Of a stretch of 64,000 bases of DNA, positions 34,408 to 43,722 are shown in pieces. Position 1 is the first letter of the stretch; each line of letters opens with the position of its first letter. The translations under genes and the position numbers were made by a program. The notes under the pieces are model-generated. The model saw nothing but the letters and a program-made list of their open reading frames with translations, searched no databases and was not told where the DNA came from. The stretch covers positions 62,001 to 126,000 of the forward strand of contig JAHHIA010000013.1 of assembly GCA_019359045.1 (NCBI GenBank), given 5' to 3'. Origin of the DNA: Scytolyngbya sp. HA4215-MV1. GTDB lineage: Bacteria > Cyanobacteriota > Cyanobacteriia > Leptolyngbyales > Leptolyngbyaceae.

Positions 34408-36144
34408 TTATTGAGGTGATTTTGCAAGAATCACAATGCGATTATCGACCCAGTCAATTTCACGTGGGTAGAGCCATAGGGGTGAGGCAGCAGAACTGCG
34501 ATCGAAGGCAATTTTATAAGAGGTAGACTGTTGTAATAGAGAATTGAAAAACTGTTGCATCGTGGGATAGAGCTGCTGTTTCAGCGCGTCTTTAGTGAAC
34601 CGCTCGTAATAGAGAGAACCTATGGCAACATAATCTGGATTGCGTTGTTGTAATTGCTCGATCGTATACCATTGCAAGTTTTCTTTTTCTTGTGCTTCAG
34701 TTCCTTCTTTTAAGGTCACCATGGACAACATCCAGGGATCATCTTTGAAGATTTCTAAAAATAATTTCCTACGTCCGGATATATTGGGCATTCGCACATC
34801 TTTAACGTTGACACCAGATATCTCACTCCAGCCCACCGTATAAGGCGTAGACTCAATCAGGCTCTTGGCAGGAACAGTAGCTTTAAACCAATCTCGCGAA
34901 GCCATGCGAGAGTCTTCCAGAAAACGACTACCGACATGAAAACTCGCGATCGAATTATAGACAACTAGTAAGGTTAAACCAGTCACTAAGAGCGTTTGTT
35001 TTTTCTCCAATTTTTGCCACAGAGCACCTGAAATCATCATCCAAAAGGGAACGATCGGCATAACAAATCGCACTTCTAAACGGGGAAAATCACCAAATTT
35101 GTAGTAGTACAACAAAAAGGCTGATAGCAATAACAAAATCCCTTTTTTGGTATTTTCACTCGTTATATCTTTGGCAGTAAGAAGGAAGTAGAAAGAGAAC
35201 AAAAAGGCAATTCCAAAAATAATAGAAACAGGAAAGCCAATAATTTCTGGAAAAAGGGCAAAAAATTTGAGGTAGCTATGAGTGGTAGCAGGTGTGCCAT
35301 CGTATACCGGAGTCACTTTGTAGTTGTACCAAAACCAGGCAATAAATTTTTGAAAAGTGATAATGGCAAACGGATTTCCGAATAGGAAGCCGACCACAAT
35401 CATGGCTAATCCCAGAATCAGCTTTTTGCTCAAAATTGCGGCACGCCAGGTTGCCCACGATCGCGGTTTCTCGATGAGTAAATGAGCTGCCAAGATTGCG
35501 ATCCCCAGTCCTAATCCGTTGTACTTAGTTGCAGTAGCAAGTCCGGTAAAAAAACCAGCCAAAAGATAGCTGCGAATATTACCTTGTAAAGCAATACTTT
35601 GAGCAAAAAAGAACGCAATCAACATGCAAAACACCAAGGGGGTATCAGCCGTTAAATAATGCGCTTCGACAATGAACCCAGCGCTGGTGGCGTAAACCAG
35701 CGCCACGATGCGGGCAGAAAATCGTCCAAAAAAGCGATCGGTAATCCGAAAGACTAGGGCGATCGATCCCAAAAACATGAGAATGACTAAAAACCTGGAC
35801 CAGAGCAACCTGGTCATTTGTAAATCGGGTACGGTGCCCGAAAATTTCTGAATAACTTTCTCTAAAATTTGAAAAGGATAAACGGATAAGAAATAGTGAA
35901 AATAAGTTACAAGCGGAGGTTTCTGAAAATTCGTCGGTTCAAAGGGCAAAGCTCCTCGTCGGAAGAGATTACGGAAAGCCATCTGATCCGGGTTCCACTC
36001 TTCTGACCAACCCCAGTAAATGCCATGTAGAACGAAGACAAATCCCAGAATCAGGGCGATCGCAAGAAAGATATCAATTTTGTTTAGTTTGAATTGACTC
36101 AAGATGCCGTTTGGAAACGGTTTAGACTCTGTTGTGCCCGTCAT
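34408..36144 (-). CDS. GT-C (GT39/GT83-like) membrane glycosyltransferase
   Basis: 578 residues with about 10-12 membrane segments. Belongs to the ArnT/PMT superfamily of lipid-linked sugar transferases. The first extramembrane loop holds EWNPDQMAF, with an acidic residue in the catalytic position, and the following FEPTNFQKPPLVTYFHYFL segment is typical. The C-terminal about 150 residues form a soluble domain ending WVDNRIVILAKSP. Acceptor and donor cannot be deduced. It has no same-direction neighbour, and is flanked by ktrA (convergent) and a divergent phosphatase gene. Confidence 0.8.
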   Translation of the reverse strand: MTGTTESKPFPNGILSQFKLNKIDIFLAIALILGFVFVLHGIYWGWSEEWNPDQMAFRNLFRRGALPFEPTNFQKPPLVTYFHYFLSVYPFQILEKVIQKFSGTVPDLQMTRLLWSRFLVILMFLGSIALVFRITDRFFGRFSARIVALVYATSAGFIVEAHYLTADTPLVFCMLIAFFFAQSIALQGNIRSYLLAGFFTGLATATKYNGLGLGIAILAAHLLIEKPRSWATWRAAILSKKLILGLAMIVVGFLFGNPFAIITFQKFIAWFWYNYKVTPVYDGTPATTHSYLKFFALFPEIIGFPVSIIFGIAFLFSFYFLLTAKDITSENTKKGILLLLSAFLLYYYKFGDFPRLEVRFVMPIVPFWMMISGALWQKLEKKQTLLVTGLTLLVVYNSIASFHVGSRFLEDSRMASRDWFKATVPAKSLIESTPYTVGWSEISGVNVKDVRMPNISGRRKLFLEIFKDDPWMLSMVTLKEGTEAQEKENLQWYTIEQLQQRNPDYVAIGSLYYERFTKDALKQQLYPTMQQFFNSLLQQSTSYKIAFDRSSAASPLWLYPREIDWVDNRIVILAKSPQ

Positions 36145-36432
36145 ACGATTGCGTTGGGAATGGGTTAAGCAGTCAGTTCACGCATCTGGCGATCGCCATT
36201 CAACCTAGCATAATCACCTAACCGGAACTGAAATTGCAGTCTGAGATTTCATGCAAACTTCAAGCCCAATCGGTACTTTACCGGATTCGGTCTGTGAATC
36301 TTTGCAATAATAAGCCTTGGCTGTGAGCAATTATAAAGCGGTTTAATTCGTATCCTGCGATGTCAAATCGTTGTCCTAAAGAAAAAATGGCTGTGGTCTA
36401 CTAATCAAACGATTCTTGGCAGGACGCGACCC

Positions 36433-37071
36433 ATGAGCTTATCGCTATATTTTCTACGCCACGGAGAAACCATTTACAGCCGCAGTGGTGGGTTTTGTGG
36501 GGAACTGGACCCCGAACTCACGCCATGTGGGCATCAAATGGCAGAGGCTTTTGCTGCCACCTATAGCACGCAGCCTTGGACTGCGGTGTTTGCTAGTCCA
36601 ATGCAACGAACGATCGCCACTGCCACGCCTTTATGCCAAGCAATTGGCATGGAAATGCAACTGCGAGATGGCTTAAAGGAAATTAACTATGGTGCATGGG
36701 AGGGACAGACCCAAGAATTTGTGAAACAGCATTATCTTGACGAATACATTCGTTGGATGACGGAGCCTGCCTGGAATGCTCCCACAGGCGGTGAAACCGC
36801 GGTTCAGATTGCCAGTCGATCGGCGTTGGTCATTGCAGAAATTGAGCAAAAATACACCAGTGGCAATGTTCTGGTGGTATCCCATAAGGCAACGATTCGG
36901 ATTATGCTCTGTAGCTTGTTAGGCATTGATTTGGGACGCTATCGCGATCGCATCAATGCCCTAGCAGGCTCCGTGAGTATCGTCAAGTTTGGCGAACATG
37001 GTCCCTTGTTGGAAGTTTTGGGCGATCGTCACTACATGGGCGACTCCTTACGCAATTTGCCAGGAACATAG
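36433..37071 (+). CDS. Histidine phosphatase superfamily protein
   Basis: 212 residues. The catalytic LRHGE is at residues 8-12 (FLRHGETIYSR), the second conserved block is ASPMQRTIATA with its Arg, and the proton donor Glu region is EINYGAWEG; the second catalytic His is in VVSHKATIRIM. This is the co-factor-independent phosphoglycerate mutase-like branch (CobC, GpmB and sugar phosphatases). The physiological substrate is not evident. It stands alone between two spacers. Confidence 0.88.
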   Translation: MSLSLYFLRHGETIYSRSGGFCGELDPELTPCGHQMAEAFAATYSTQPWTAVFASPMQRTIATATPLCQAIGMEMQLRDGLKEINYGAWEGQTQEFVKQHYLDEYIRWMTEPAWNAPTGGETAVQIASRSALVIAEIEQKYTSGNVLVVSHKATIRIMLCSLLGIDLGRYRDRINALAGSVSIVKFGEHGPLLEVLGDRHYMGDSLRNLPGT

Positions 37072-37473
37072 AGCGAGAAAAGAAGTGAAACACAATTCAG
37101 CGGCGCTGCAAAAATCGATTACGCTAAAAAATCCTTTGTAAAAAAATCTGTTGTAACTGACATTACCCCAACCATGACGCAAAGCACTGCAAACTAGCTT
37201 TTTCGGATGAAAAATGATTTCTTTTCGTGGTTCAAGAAACTTCAAGCTTTGCCCTGCAAGTCATGCGCAGTTTTTCTGCACGTCTGCACCGTCTCAAAAC
37301 GTCGAATCTCAGTTGAAAAAATAGAGACAAAAAAGGAGGAGATAGATTACCGCAGGAATGCTCCTCCAGCATTTCTCTCTCCTCATTTCCTCCAACGGAG
37401 GAATCAATTTGCTCCAATTGCCGATCAATAGGCAATTGATTTTTACAAACCAGAGCCTGATACAAACAATGGT
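37072..37473. other. Spacer with psaK terminator, no gene
   Basis: 402 bases between convergent genes. It includes the psaK terminator and a plus-strand hairpin CAATTGCC-GATCAATA-GGCAATTG (37415-37438) followed by ATTTTT. The 74-codon frame at 37207-37431 shows no motif and overlaps both hairpins. Confidence 0.55.
37329..37367 (-). terminator. Rho-independent terminator of psaK
   Basis: On the minus strand GGAGGAG (37367-37361) pairs with CTCCTCC (37341-37335) and is followed by six T. It lies about 105 bases after the psaK stop codon. Confidence 0.75.
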
Positions 37474-37734
37474 CTAGAGAGCGCCAATGTTAGAAAGTCC
37501 TAAAATGGCACCCGCTCCCAAAATGTGACCAAAACTGGCTGCTCCCAGTAAACCGGGTAAGCCAAAACCACCAAACAGTTCGGGGGAAGGCAGAGCAGGG
37601 TCTGCATTGGGGATTTTAACGGTGTATTTCGCGAACGCGATTGCGATGATGTTGGAAATAATCATCACAATCGCGACTGTGGGGCTCCAATCAGAGGCTC
37701 TGGCAGCCACAGCCAGTAAGGGTGAAGTCAACAA
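37474..37734 (-). CDS. psaK: Photosystem I subunit X (PsaK)
   Basis: 86 residues. Two-helix peripheral subunit of photosystem I near PsaA, binding chlorophyll and helping state transitions. Both helices and the glycine-rich C-terminus are plain: SPTVAIVMIISNIIAIAFAKY and FGGFGLPGLLGAASFGHILGAG. No ATG is available; the start is a TTG at 37734, eight bases after AGGAG. The short leader before DWSP is removed or short in other PsaK proteins. Monocistronic by position, with its own terminator. Confidence 0.93.
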   Translation of the reverse strand: MLTSPLLAVAARASDWSPTVAIVMIISNIIAIAFAKYTVKIPNADPALPSPELFGGFGLPGLLGAASFGHILGAGAILGLSNIGAL

Positions 37735-38031
37735 TTGAGTTTCTCCTTTGACTTATTAACGCTTGATAGCTTAGTGAGAATTCTTACCAAAAAAAATGAG
37801 TCCACAGGTTGATCCTGCATTAATAGTTAACATTTGCATGTCTGAGTAGTTTGAACATCTAAAAATCTAGTTCACCTAAGTAGGTAGCCCTAATTAATTG
37901 GAAGAAAGGGGTTTGGGGCTGCGCCCCCAGGCAAGAGGTTTTAACCCCCTCCACCCCCAAACACATCTTCAATAATTTAATTTAGCCCCGCTACTTATTC
38001 TGATAGGAATTTCTGATAGGAATTGCAAGTG
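37735..38031. other. Divergent psaK-ackA spacer with tandem 13-mer
   Basis: About 300 bases. TTCTGATAGGAAT is duplicated in tandem (37998-38010, 38011-38023) directly before the ackA start, giving two GGA Shine-Dalgarno-like cores. Further up, GGGGCTGCGCCCC (37916-37928) is a short palindrome within a G/C-rich patch (37908-37968) whose ends GTTTGGGG and CCCCCAAAC are complementary. The psaK promoter must also lie here. Confidence 0.55.
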
Positions 38032-39261
38032 ATGAAAATTCTGGTACTAAATGCTGGATCGAGTAGCCAAAAAAGCTGCTTGTACGAGTTGGGGGATAGT
38101 TTACCTGAGACGGCTCCACCTCCTCTGTGGGAAGCCCAGATCGACTGGAGCTATCAGGCTGGCAAAGCCGAATTGCAGGTCAAGACAGTCCAGGGACAGC
38201 GCATGGAAGCGACGTTGACACCAGCATCCCGCTCTGAAATGACGGTACAACTATTGCAGACGCTCTGGCAGGGCACGACCCAAGTTATTGAGCAGCCTAA
38301 CGAAATTGATCTGGTCGGACATCGAGTGGTCCACGGCGGGCAAGCTTATCAGCAAAGTACAATCATTACTCCAGACGTAAAAGCTGCGATCGCCCAACTA
38401 GCGGATTTTGCGCCCATCCACAATCCAGTGAATTTAGAAGGCATTGAGGCGATCGAGCAAATTTTAGGAACTGTGCCTCAAGTCGCAGTTTTTGATACCG
38501 CTTTCCATGCCCAAATGCCCGCAGCAGCTACCGTTTATCCGGTGCCTTATGACTGGCTGGAACAGGGAATTCGTCGCTATGGCTTCCATGGCATCAGCCA
38601 TCAGTATTGTGCCTACCGCGCAGCCCAGCTCTTGGGGCAAGATTTGCAAAATTTGCGCCTCATCACCTGTCACTTGGGCAATGGTTGTTCCCTGGCTGCC
38701 ATCCGTCAAGGGCAAAGTATCGATACCACCATGGGATTTACGCCTCTGGAAGGATTAATGATGGGAAATCGATCGGGTTCGATTGATCCGGGTATTTTGA
38801 TTCACCTGTTGCGACAGGGCGAACTCACAGTTGATCAGATCGACGATCGATTGAACCGTCACTCTGGACTGTTGGGTATCTCTGGCGTTTCTAACGATGT
38901 GCGGCAAATTGAGTCGGCGATCGCTGCCGGGAATGCACGTGCCCAACTCGCGCTCGATGTTTACATTCATCGTTTGCGATCGTACATAGGAGCGATGCTT
39001 GCCAGCCTGGGTGGACTTGATGTGCTGGTCTTTACAGGGGGTGTGGGGGAAAATGCGGCGACAATTCGCGCGGCTGCTTGTGAACCCTTCGCCTTTTTGG
39101 GACTTCACCTTGATTTCGCCAAAAATTCTGTCCATCCTATCGATCAAGACATTGCGACTCCAGATTCAACCGTGCGGGTACTGGTCATTCATACCCAAGA
39201 AGATTGGACGATCGCTGGCGAAAGTTGGCAACTCTTTCAGAGTCAGTACCATCAGCGGTGA
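38032..39261 (+). CDS. ackA: Acetate kinase
   Basis: 409 residues from the ATG at 38032. Interconverts acetyl phosphate plus ADP and acetate plus ATP. Signatures: MKILVLNAGSSSQKSCLYEL at the start, VGHRVVHGG, FDTAFHAQMP, YGFHGISHQY, HLGNGCS, TMGFTPLEGLMMG and VFTGGVGENA. All belong to the ASKHA-fold acetate/propionate kinase family. Length is normal. No pta gene is adjacent. It is divergent from psaK. Confidence 0.95.
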   Translation: MKILVLNAGSSSQKSCLYELGDSLPETAPPPLWEAQIDWSYQAGKAELQVKTVQGQRMEATLTPASRSEMTVQLLQTLWQGTTQVIEQPNEIDLVGHRVVHGGQAYQQSTIITPDVKAAIAQLADFAPIHNPVNLEGIEAIEQILGTVPQVAVFDTAFHAQMPAAATVYPVPYDWLEQGIRRYGFHGISHQYCAYRAAQLLGQDLQNLRLITCHLGNGCSLAAIRQGQSIDTTMGFTPLEGLMMGNRSGSIDPGILIHLLRQGELTVDQIDDRLNRHSGLLGISGVSNDVRQIESAIAAGNARAQLALDVYIHRLRSYIGAMLASLGGLDVLVFTGGVGENAATIRAAACEPFAFLGLHLDFAKNSVHPIDQDIATPDSTVRVLVIHTQEDWTIAGESWQLFQSQYHQR

Positions 39262-39473
39262 TCAATTCTTCCAGGCTTATCTATCCAGGCTTTCACCCGC
39301 TTTAATCCAAATGAATGATATAGGAACTGTGATTTCAGCCAGGTGAGAGATGAACTTTTGATAGAAATCCCGCTTTCGAGAATTGGTTAAGAGGAGATTA
39401 AGGTACTCTGGAAGTTTACAGTGTACCTCAATGGAAATCTGGACCCAACCCCATCGTGTTAGGAGGTAGAAGA

Positions 39474-39713
39474 GTGAACCGTGATATGCATGATTTTCTA
39501 TATCCCCGTGCTCGCTACCAGGGACCGTTCAAGCCAGAGCATTTAGTTTTTAATGCCAACTTGCAAGAATTTGCCCAGCGCGTCGGTTACATTTCTAACC
39601 TGCAAACCGCGGGCAAAATTTCTCCAGAGGAGTCTTATCAGCAAATCAAGTCTCTATGGAAACAAGTTAAAAAAAGTAAAAAGCTGCTCGAAATTGGTAA
39701 CGAGAACAGGTAA
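39474..39713 (+). CDS. Small conserved cyanobacterial protein (DUF7219-like)
   Basis: 79 residues from the GTG at 39474, chosen because the ideal AGGAGGT lies six bases upstream; an earlier GTG at 39456 would overlap that site. The sequence DFLYPRARYQGPFKPEHLVFNANLQEFAQRV and the basic C-terminal helix KSLWKQVKKSKKLL are typical of a small soluble cyanobacterial family of unknown function; the DUF7219 assignment is from memory and less sure than the existence of the gene. Confidence 0.78.
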   Translation: MNRDMHDFLYPRARYQGPFKPEHLVFNANLQEFAQRVGYISNLQTAGKISPEESYQQIKSLWKQVKKSKKLLEIGNENR

Positions 39714-39802
39714 AGTCGCAACCCTTTATAAAATTCTTCAGTTTTGCCAGCGATCGCTGATTTTCTCCTACAATTCATGCCAGTTCCGTGGAGATACCCA
39801 CT

Positions 39803-40648
39803 GTGAGATCACTCGTTCGTTTGGGACTGGCACTGCTCATCATGCTGTTTGGTGTAGTGAGCTATTGTAGCAACACGGTCGATAATCCGATTACTGGAGA
39901 AAAACAACGGGTGCAGCTTTCAGCCAAGCAGGAAGTTGCGCTGGGTTTACAAGCCCGACAGAAGATGGCAGCCCAATATGGGGGGCTATATCCCGACAAC
40001 ACATTGCAACAGTATATTGATCAAGTGGGTGGGCAGCTTGTCCAGCACTCTTCCGTCTCGCAATCGCCCTATCCTTTCGAGTTTCATCTGCTGCGCGATC
40101 CCCAAACAATTAATGCTTTTGCCCTGCCTGGAGGTCAGGTGTTCGTTACTGCTGGCTTACTTCGGCAACTTTCTTCCGAAGCGCAATTAGCAGGTGTATT
40201 GGGGCATGAAATCGGTCATGTGGTTGCCCGCCATGGCGCAGAACACTTGGCAAAGCAACAACTCGGTACTGCGATCGTCACCGCGGTGGGTGTTGCAGCT
40301 AGTAATGATGATGATGGGGGACGACGAGCCGCTGTGCTAGCTCAAGCTGTCAATCAACTCGTAAGTCTTCGCTATGGACGCGAAGACGAATTGGAGAGCG
40401 ATCGCCTGGGCTTCCGCTTTATGACAGAAGCCGACTACGACCCCAGAGGCATTTTGGAATTAATGAAAATCTTAGGAGCATCCCGACAAGGCGGCGCCCC
40501 CCCGGAATTTTTTAGTACCCATCCGAATCCGGCTAATCGACTTGCCTTGCTCCAGGAAATGATTCAGAAAGCTTATCCCAATGGGGTGCCCAGTAATCTG
40601 AAAGATGGGCGGGAGCAGTTCGCACAGGTCGTCAATGGTCGATTTTAA
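39803..40648 (+). CDS. M48 family metalloprotease, exported
   Basis: 281 residues from the GTG at 39803, with GGAG nine bases upstream; a GTG at 39788 would add five residues. An N-terminal hydrophobic segment ends in SYC (Cys22), which may be a poor lipobox, so the enzyme is exported or lipid-anchored. The zinc motif HEIGH is at 135-139, and the third ligand Glu is in ELESDRLGF, both intact. Related to LoiP/BepA-type periplasmic proteases that act on misfolded outer membrane proteins. It stands between a small conserved gene and a channel gene. Confidence 0.88.
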   Translation: MRSLVRLGLALLIMLFGVVSYCSNTVDNPITGEKQRVQLSAKQEVALGLQARQKMAAQYGGLYPDNTLQQYIDQVGGQLVQHSSVSQSPYPFEFHLLRDPQTINAFALPGGQVFVTAGLLRQLSSEAQLAGVLGHEIGHVVARHGAEHLAKQQLGTAIVTAVGVAASNDDDGGRRAAVLAQAVNQLVSLRYGREDELESDRLGFRFMTEADYDPRGILELMKILGASRQGGAPPEFFSTHPNPANRLALLQEMIQKAYPNGVPSNLKDGREQFAQVVNGRF

Positions 40649-40820
40649 AGGACAGGGACAAAGAAGTGATGGCGGAATGGGTGCAGAAGAGAGATCAAGT
40701 TTAATAGTTCAAAGCCGTTGACCTAGACCTCAGTGGGGGATGTTGCTCGCTTGCTGTTGATTACCAATATCCATTGATTTCCCCTCTGAATTCGATCGCT
40801 GACTGCTCATTACAAATCCT

Positions 40821-41909
40821 GTGAATACTTCTAGCACGCTGAAGTCGCAATTTGCGATCGAACAACAATATCAACGCATTCGCAAAGAATTAGTTGGTGG
40901 CGCACTTTCATTAGGAGCAGTTTTTTTCTTGGGCACGACCTGGTATCACGTGATTGAAGGTTGGCGCTGGATAGATGCTGCTTATATGACCGTCATTACC
41001 CTGGCAACCGTGGGTTTCTTGGAGGTTCACGAACTGGGCGATCGGGGGCGTTTATTTACCATTACTCTGATTTTGTTGGGGGTGGTGAGTATTGGTTATA
41101 TTGTCAATCGGTTTACCGAAGCCCTGATTCAGGGATACTTTCAGGCAGGTATTCGGCAACAGCAACAACAACGATTGATGGAATCTCTCTCTGAACACTA
41201 CATCATCTGTGGCTTTGGGCGTATGGGCCGTCAAACTGCTCTGGAGTTTAAGTCGGAAGGCGTGCCGTTTGTAGTCAGCGATTCTGACCTTGAACCCATC
41301 CAGTTTGCCCAACAATTGGGCTATCCCTGTTTGCAAGGGGATGCCACCCTCGATGGCACCTTACTACGACTGGGAGTAGAGCGGGCAACTTGCATCATTG
41401 CAGCCTTGCCCTCTGATGCTGAAAACCTCTATACCGTGCTCTCCGCTAAGACGTTGAATCCGGCGATCCGGGCAATTTCGCGTGCCAGTAATGAAGAAGC
41501 CGTGCAAAAACTCCAACGGGCTGGAGCGGATGCGGTGATTTCGCCTTACATTACTGGAGGAAAACGCATGGCAGCAGCGGCTTTGCGTCCCCAGGTGATG
41601 GATTTTGTGGATGGCATTCTTTCCGGATCTGACCGTACTTTCTATATGGAAGAGTTTGAAATTGATACCCATAACTGTCCACATATTGGGGAGTCTTTGC
41701 GAGAAGCCCGATTGCGATCGCGATCGGGGGCTTTAGTTCTGGCTATTCGTAGAACCAACGGACAACTCATTAGCGGTCCAACCGCAGATTCACACTTGCT
41801 ATCGGGGGATCACCTGATCTGTATGGGCACCGCCGAACAACTCCAACGGCTCAACCAAATTCTCTGTCCGATGCGTACCGATGCGCCTCGTCCGCCCCGC
41901 CAAGGTTAG
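40821..41909 (+). CDS. Two-helix potassium channel-like protein with RCK domains
   Basis: 362 residues, GTG start. Two membrane helices (about 25-44 and 78-97) flank a pore loop, followed by a TrkA-N/RCK Rossmann domain (YIICGFGRMGRQTALEF at about 127) and a TrkA-C domain near the end. The layout is that of MthK-like channels gated by ligand binding to RCK rings. The filter reads TVGFLE (63-68) where K+ channels have TVGYGD or TVGFGD, so the second filter Gly is Leu. Ion selectivity is therefore uncertain. Confidence 0.85.
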   Translation: MNTSSTLKSQFAIEQQYQRIRKELVGGALSLGAVFFLGTTWYHVIEGWRWIDAAYMTVITLATVGFLEVHELGDRGRLFTITLILLGVVSIGYIVNRFTEALIQGYFQAGIRQQQQQRLMESLSEHYIICGFGRMGRQTALEFKSEGVPFVVSDSDLEPIQFAQQLGYPCLQGDATLDGTLLRLGVERATCIIAALPSDAENLYTVLSAKTLNPAIRAISRASNEEAVQKLQRAGADAVISPYITGGKRMAAAALRPQVMDFVDGILSGSDRTFYMEEFEIDTHNCPHIGESLREARLRSRSGALVLAIRRTNGQLISGPTADSHLLSGDHLICMGTAEQLQRLNQILCPMRTDAPRPPRQG

Positions 41910-42101
41910 TTCATGATGACTGTTCCGAACTCCTGCTCCTGTCCATCCTTAACATGGGTGATACTGAGTCGCTTTGTCAGTCAGATTGTTAAGAAATCCT
42001 TGCTTTTCCTTTCGATGGAGGTGTAATCCCTTCAAAAGTTGCTGAGAAAGCGACGAAGGACTATCGTAAAGTTATATGAAATCGTTTTCAGAATACGCAC
42101 C

Positions 42102-43673
42102 ATGACCAGCCGGATTCTGTATGTTCGCCTTCCCTGTAATCCCATCTTTCCGATCGGGGTTGTGTATTTAGCCGATCATGTTCACAAGCTTTTCCCTCAG
42201 GTAGAGCAGCGGATTTTTGATCTGGGCACCGTACCGCCGTTAGATTTTGCCGCGGCACTCGATGCTTGCATTGATGAGTTCAAGCCAACCTTGACGGTAT
42301 TTTCTTGGCGAGACATTCAGATTTATGCTCCGGTGGGGGGGCGAGGGGGCAATCCGCTGCAATATACGTTTGAGTTTTTTTACGCCTCGAATCTGCTCAC
42401 CAAACTGCGGGGTGCCTTCGGCTTGGTTCGTATTGCCGCTAGCTATTATGGAGAACTTTGGCGCAACTTAGGCTTAATTAAACGTGGGGCAAAACGCGCT
42501 AAGAAATATCACGCCAAAGCGCGAGTAATTGTGGGTGGAGGAGCGGTAAGCGTCTTTTATGAGCAGTTGAACAAAAGTTTGCCGCAAGGGACGATCGTTT
42601 CAGTGGGTGAAGGTGAAGCGCTCCTCGAGAAATTTTTGAGAGGACAAGCCTTTGATGATGAGCGATGTTATGTGGTTGGTGAAACTTCGCCGCGCGATCA
42701 CATGGTCAATGAGGTGCCCACCCCGATCGAGAAAACCGCTTGCAACTACGACTATGTTCAGTCTATCTGGCATGACTTTGACTATTATCTACAGGCTCAA
42801 GATTTTTACGTCGGCGTCCAAACCAAACGTGGCTGTCCCCATAACTGTTGCTACTGCGTCTATACGGTGATCGAAGGTAAACAGGTACGGATTAACCCTG
42901 CGGATGAGGTGGTAGCAGAGATGCGCCAACTGTACGATCGCGGTATTCGCAACTTCTGGTTTACCGACGCCCAGCTCATTCCCGCCCGGAAATACATGGA
43001 TAGTGTTGCGGACTTGCTTCAGAGAATTCTGGTAGCAGGCATGACGGACATTCACTGGGCAGCCTACATTCGAGCCGATAATCTGACCCCTCAGCTGTGC
43101 GATCTGATGGTCAAAACGGGAATGAATTATTTTGAGATTGGTATTACCAGTGGCTCTCAGGAACTCGTCCGCAAAATGCGGATGGGCTATAACCTGAGAA
43201 CTGTGTTGGAAAACTGTCGGGATTTGAAAGCAGCGGGTTTCAATGATCTGGTTTCTGTGAATTACTCCTTTAATGTAATTGACGAAACGGTGGAAACTAT
43301 TCGCCAGACGATCGCCTATCACCGCGAACTGGAGAAAATCTTTGGAGCAGACAAAGTAGAGCCAGCTATCTTTTTTATTGGCTTGCAACCCCACACGCAC
43401 CTGGAGGAATATGCCTTCAAACATGGCATTTTGCGTCCGGGCTACGATCCTATGAACATTAAGCCCTGGACAGTGCGTAAGTTGCTATGGAATCCAGAAC
43501 CTTTGGGATCTTTTTTCGGTGAAGTCTGCTTGCAAGCCTGGCAGCAAAATCCCCATGATTTTGGTCGAGAAGTGATGACAATTTTGGAAGCCAGATTGGG
43601 ACAGGCTGACTTGGAATCAGCGCTTACTGCTCCGATCTCGCCTGAGAAAAAAATCCCTGCTTTATCGTTCTAG
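42102..43673 (+). CDS. Radical SAM protein (PSII high-light acclimation family)
   Basis: 523 residues from the ATG at 42102; the frame extends upstream without family similarity. N-terminal cobalamin-binding-like Rossmann domain (IFPIGVVYLADHV, VIVGGGAVSVFY) and a radical SAM core with CxxxCxxC at C245, C249, C252 (KRGCPHNCCYC). It resembles the cyanobacterial family named for photosystem II high-light acclimation; the reaction is unknown. It ends 49 bases before the DICT protein gene in the same direction, so the two are probably cotranscribed. Confidence 0.82.
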   Translation: MTSRILYVRLPCNPIFPIGVVYLADHVHKLFPQVEQRIFDLGTVPPLDFAAALDACIDEFKPTLTVFSWRDIQIYAPVGGRGGNPLQYTFEFFYASNLLTKLRGAFGLVRIAASYYGELWRNLGLIKRGAKRAKKYHAKARVIVGGGAVSVFYEQLNKSLPQGTIVSVGEGEALLEKFLRGQAFDDERCYVVGETSPRDHMVNEVPTPIEKTACNYDYVQSIWHDFDYYLQAQDFYVGVQTKRGCPHNCCYCVYTVIEGKQVRINPADEVVAEMRQLYDRGIRNFWFTDAQLIPARKYMDSVADLLQRILVAGMTDIHWAAYIRADNLTPQLCDLMVKTGMNYFEIGITSGSQELVRKMRMGYNLRTVLENCRDLKAAGFNDLVSVNYSFNVIDETVETIRQTIAYHRELEKIFGADKVEPAIFFIGLQPHTHLEEYAFKHGILRPGYDPMNIKPWTVRKLLWNPEPLGSFFGEVCLQAWQQNPHDFGREVMTILEARLGQADLESALTAPISPEKKIPALSF

Positions 43674-43722
43674 CTTGCTTTTAAAACCCGCTTAGCCCTT
43701 TAATTCGTACTTTAAGAAAATC

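Noticed and set aside
37207-37431. 74-codon frame near the psaK terminator
   Set aside because: It runs across two terminator hairpins and has no conserved features.
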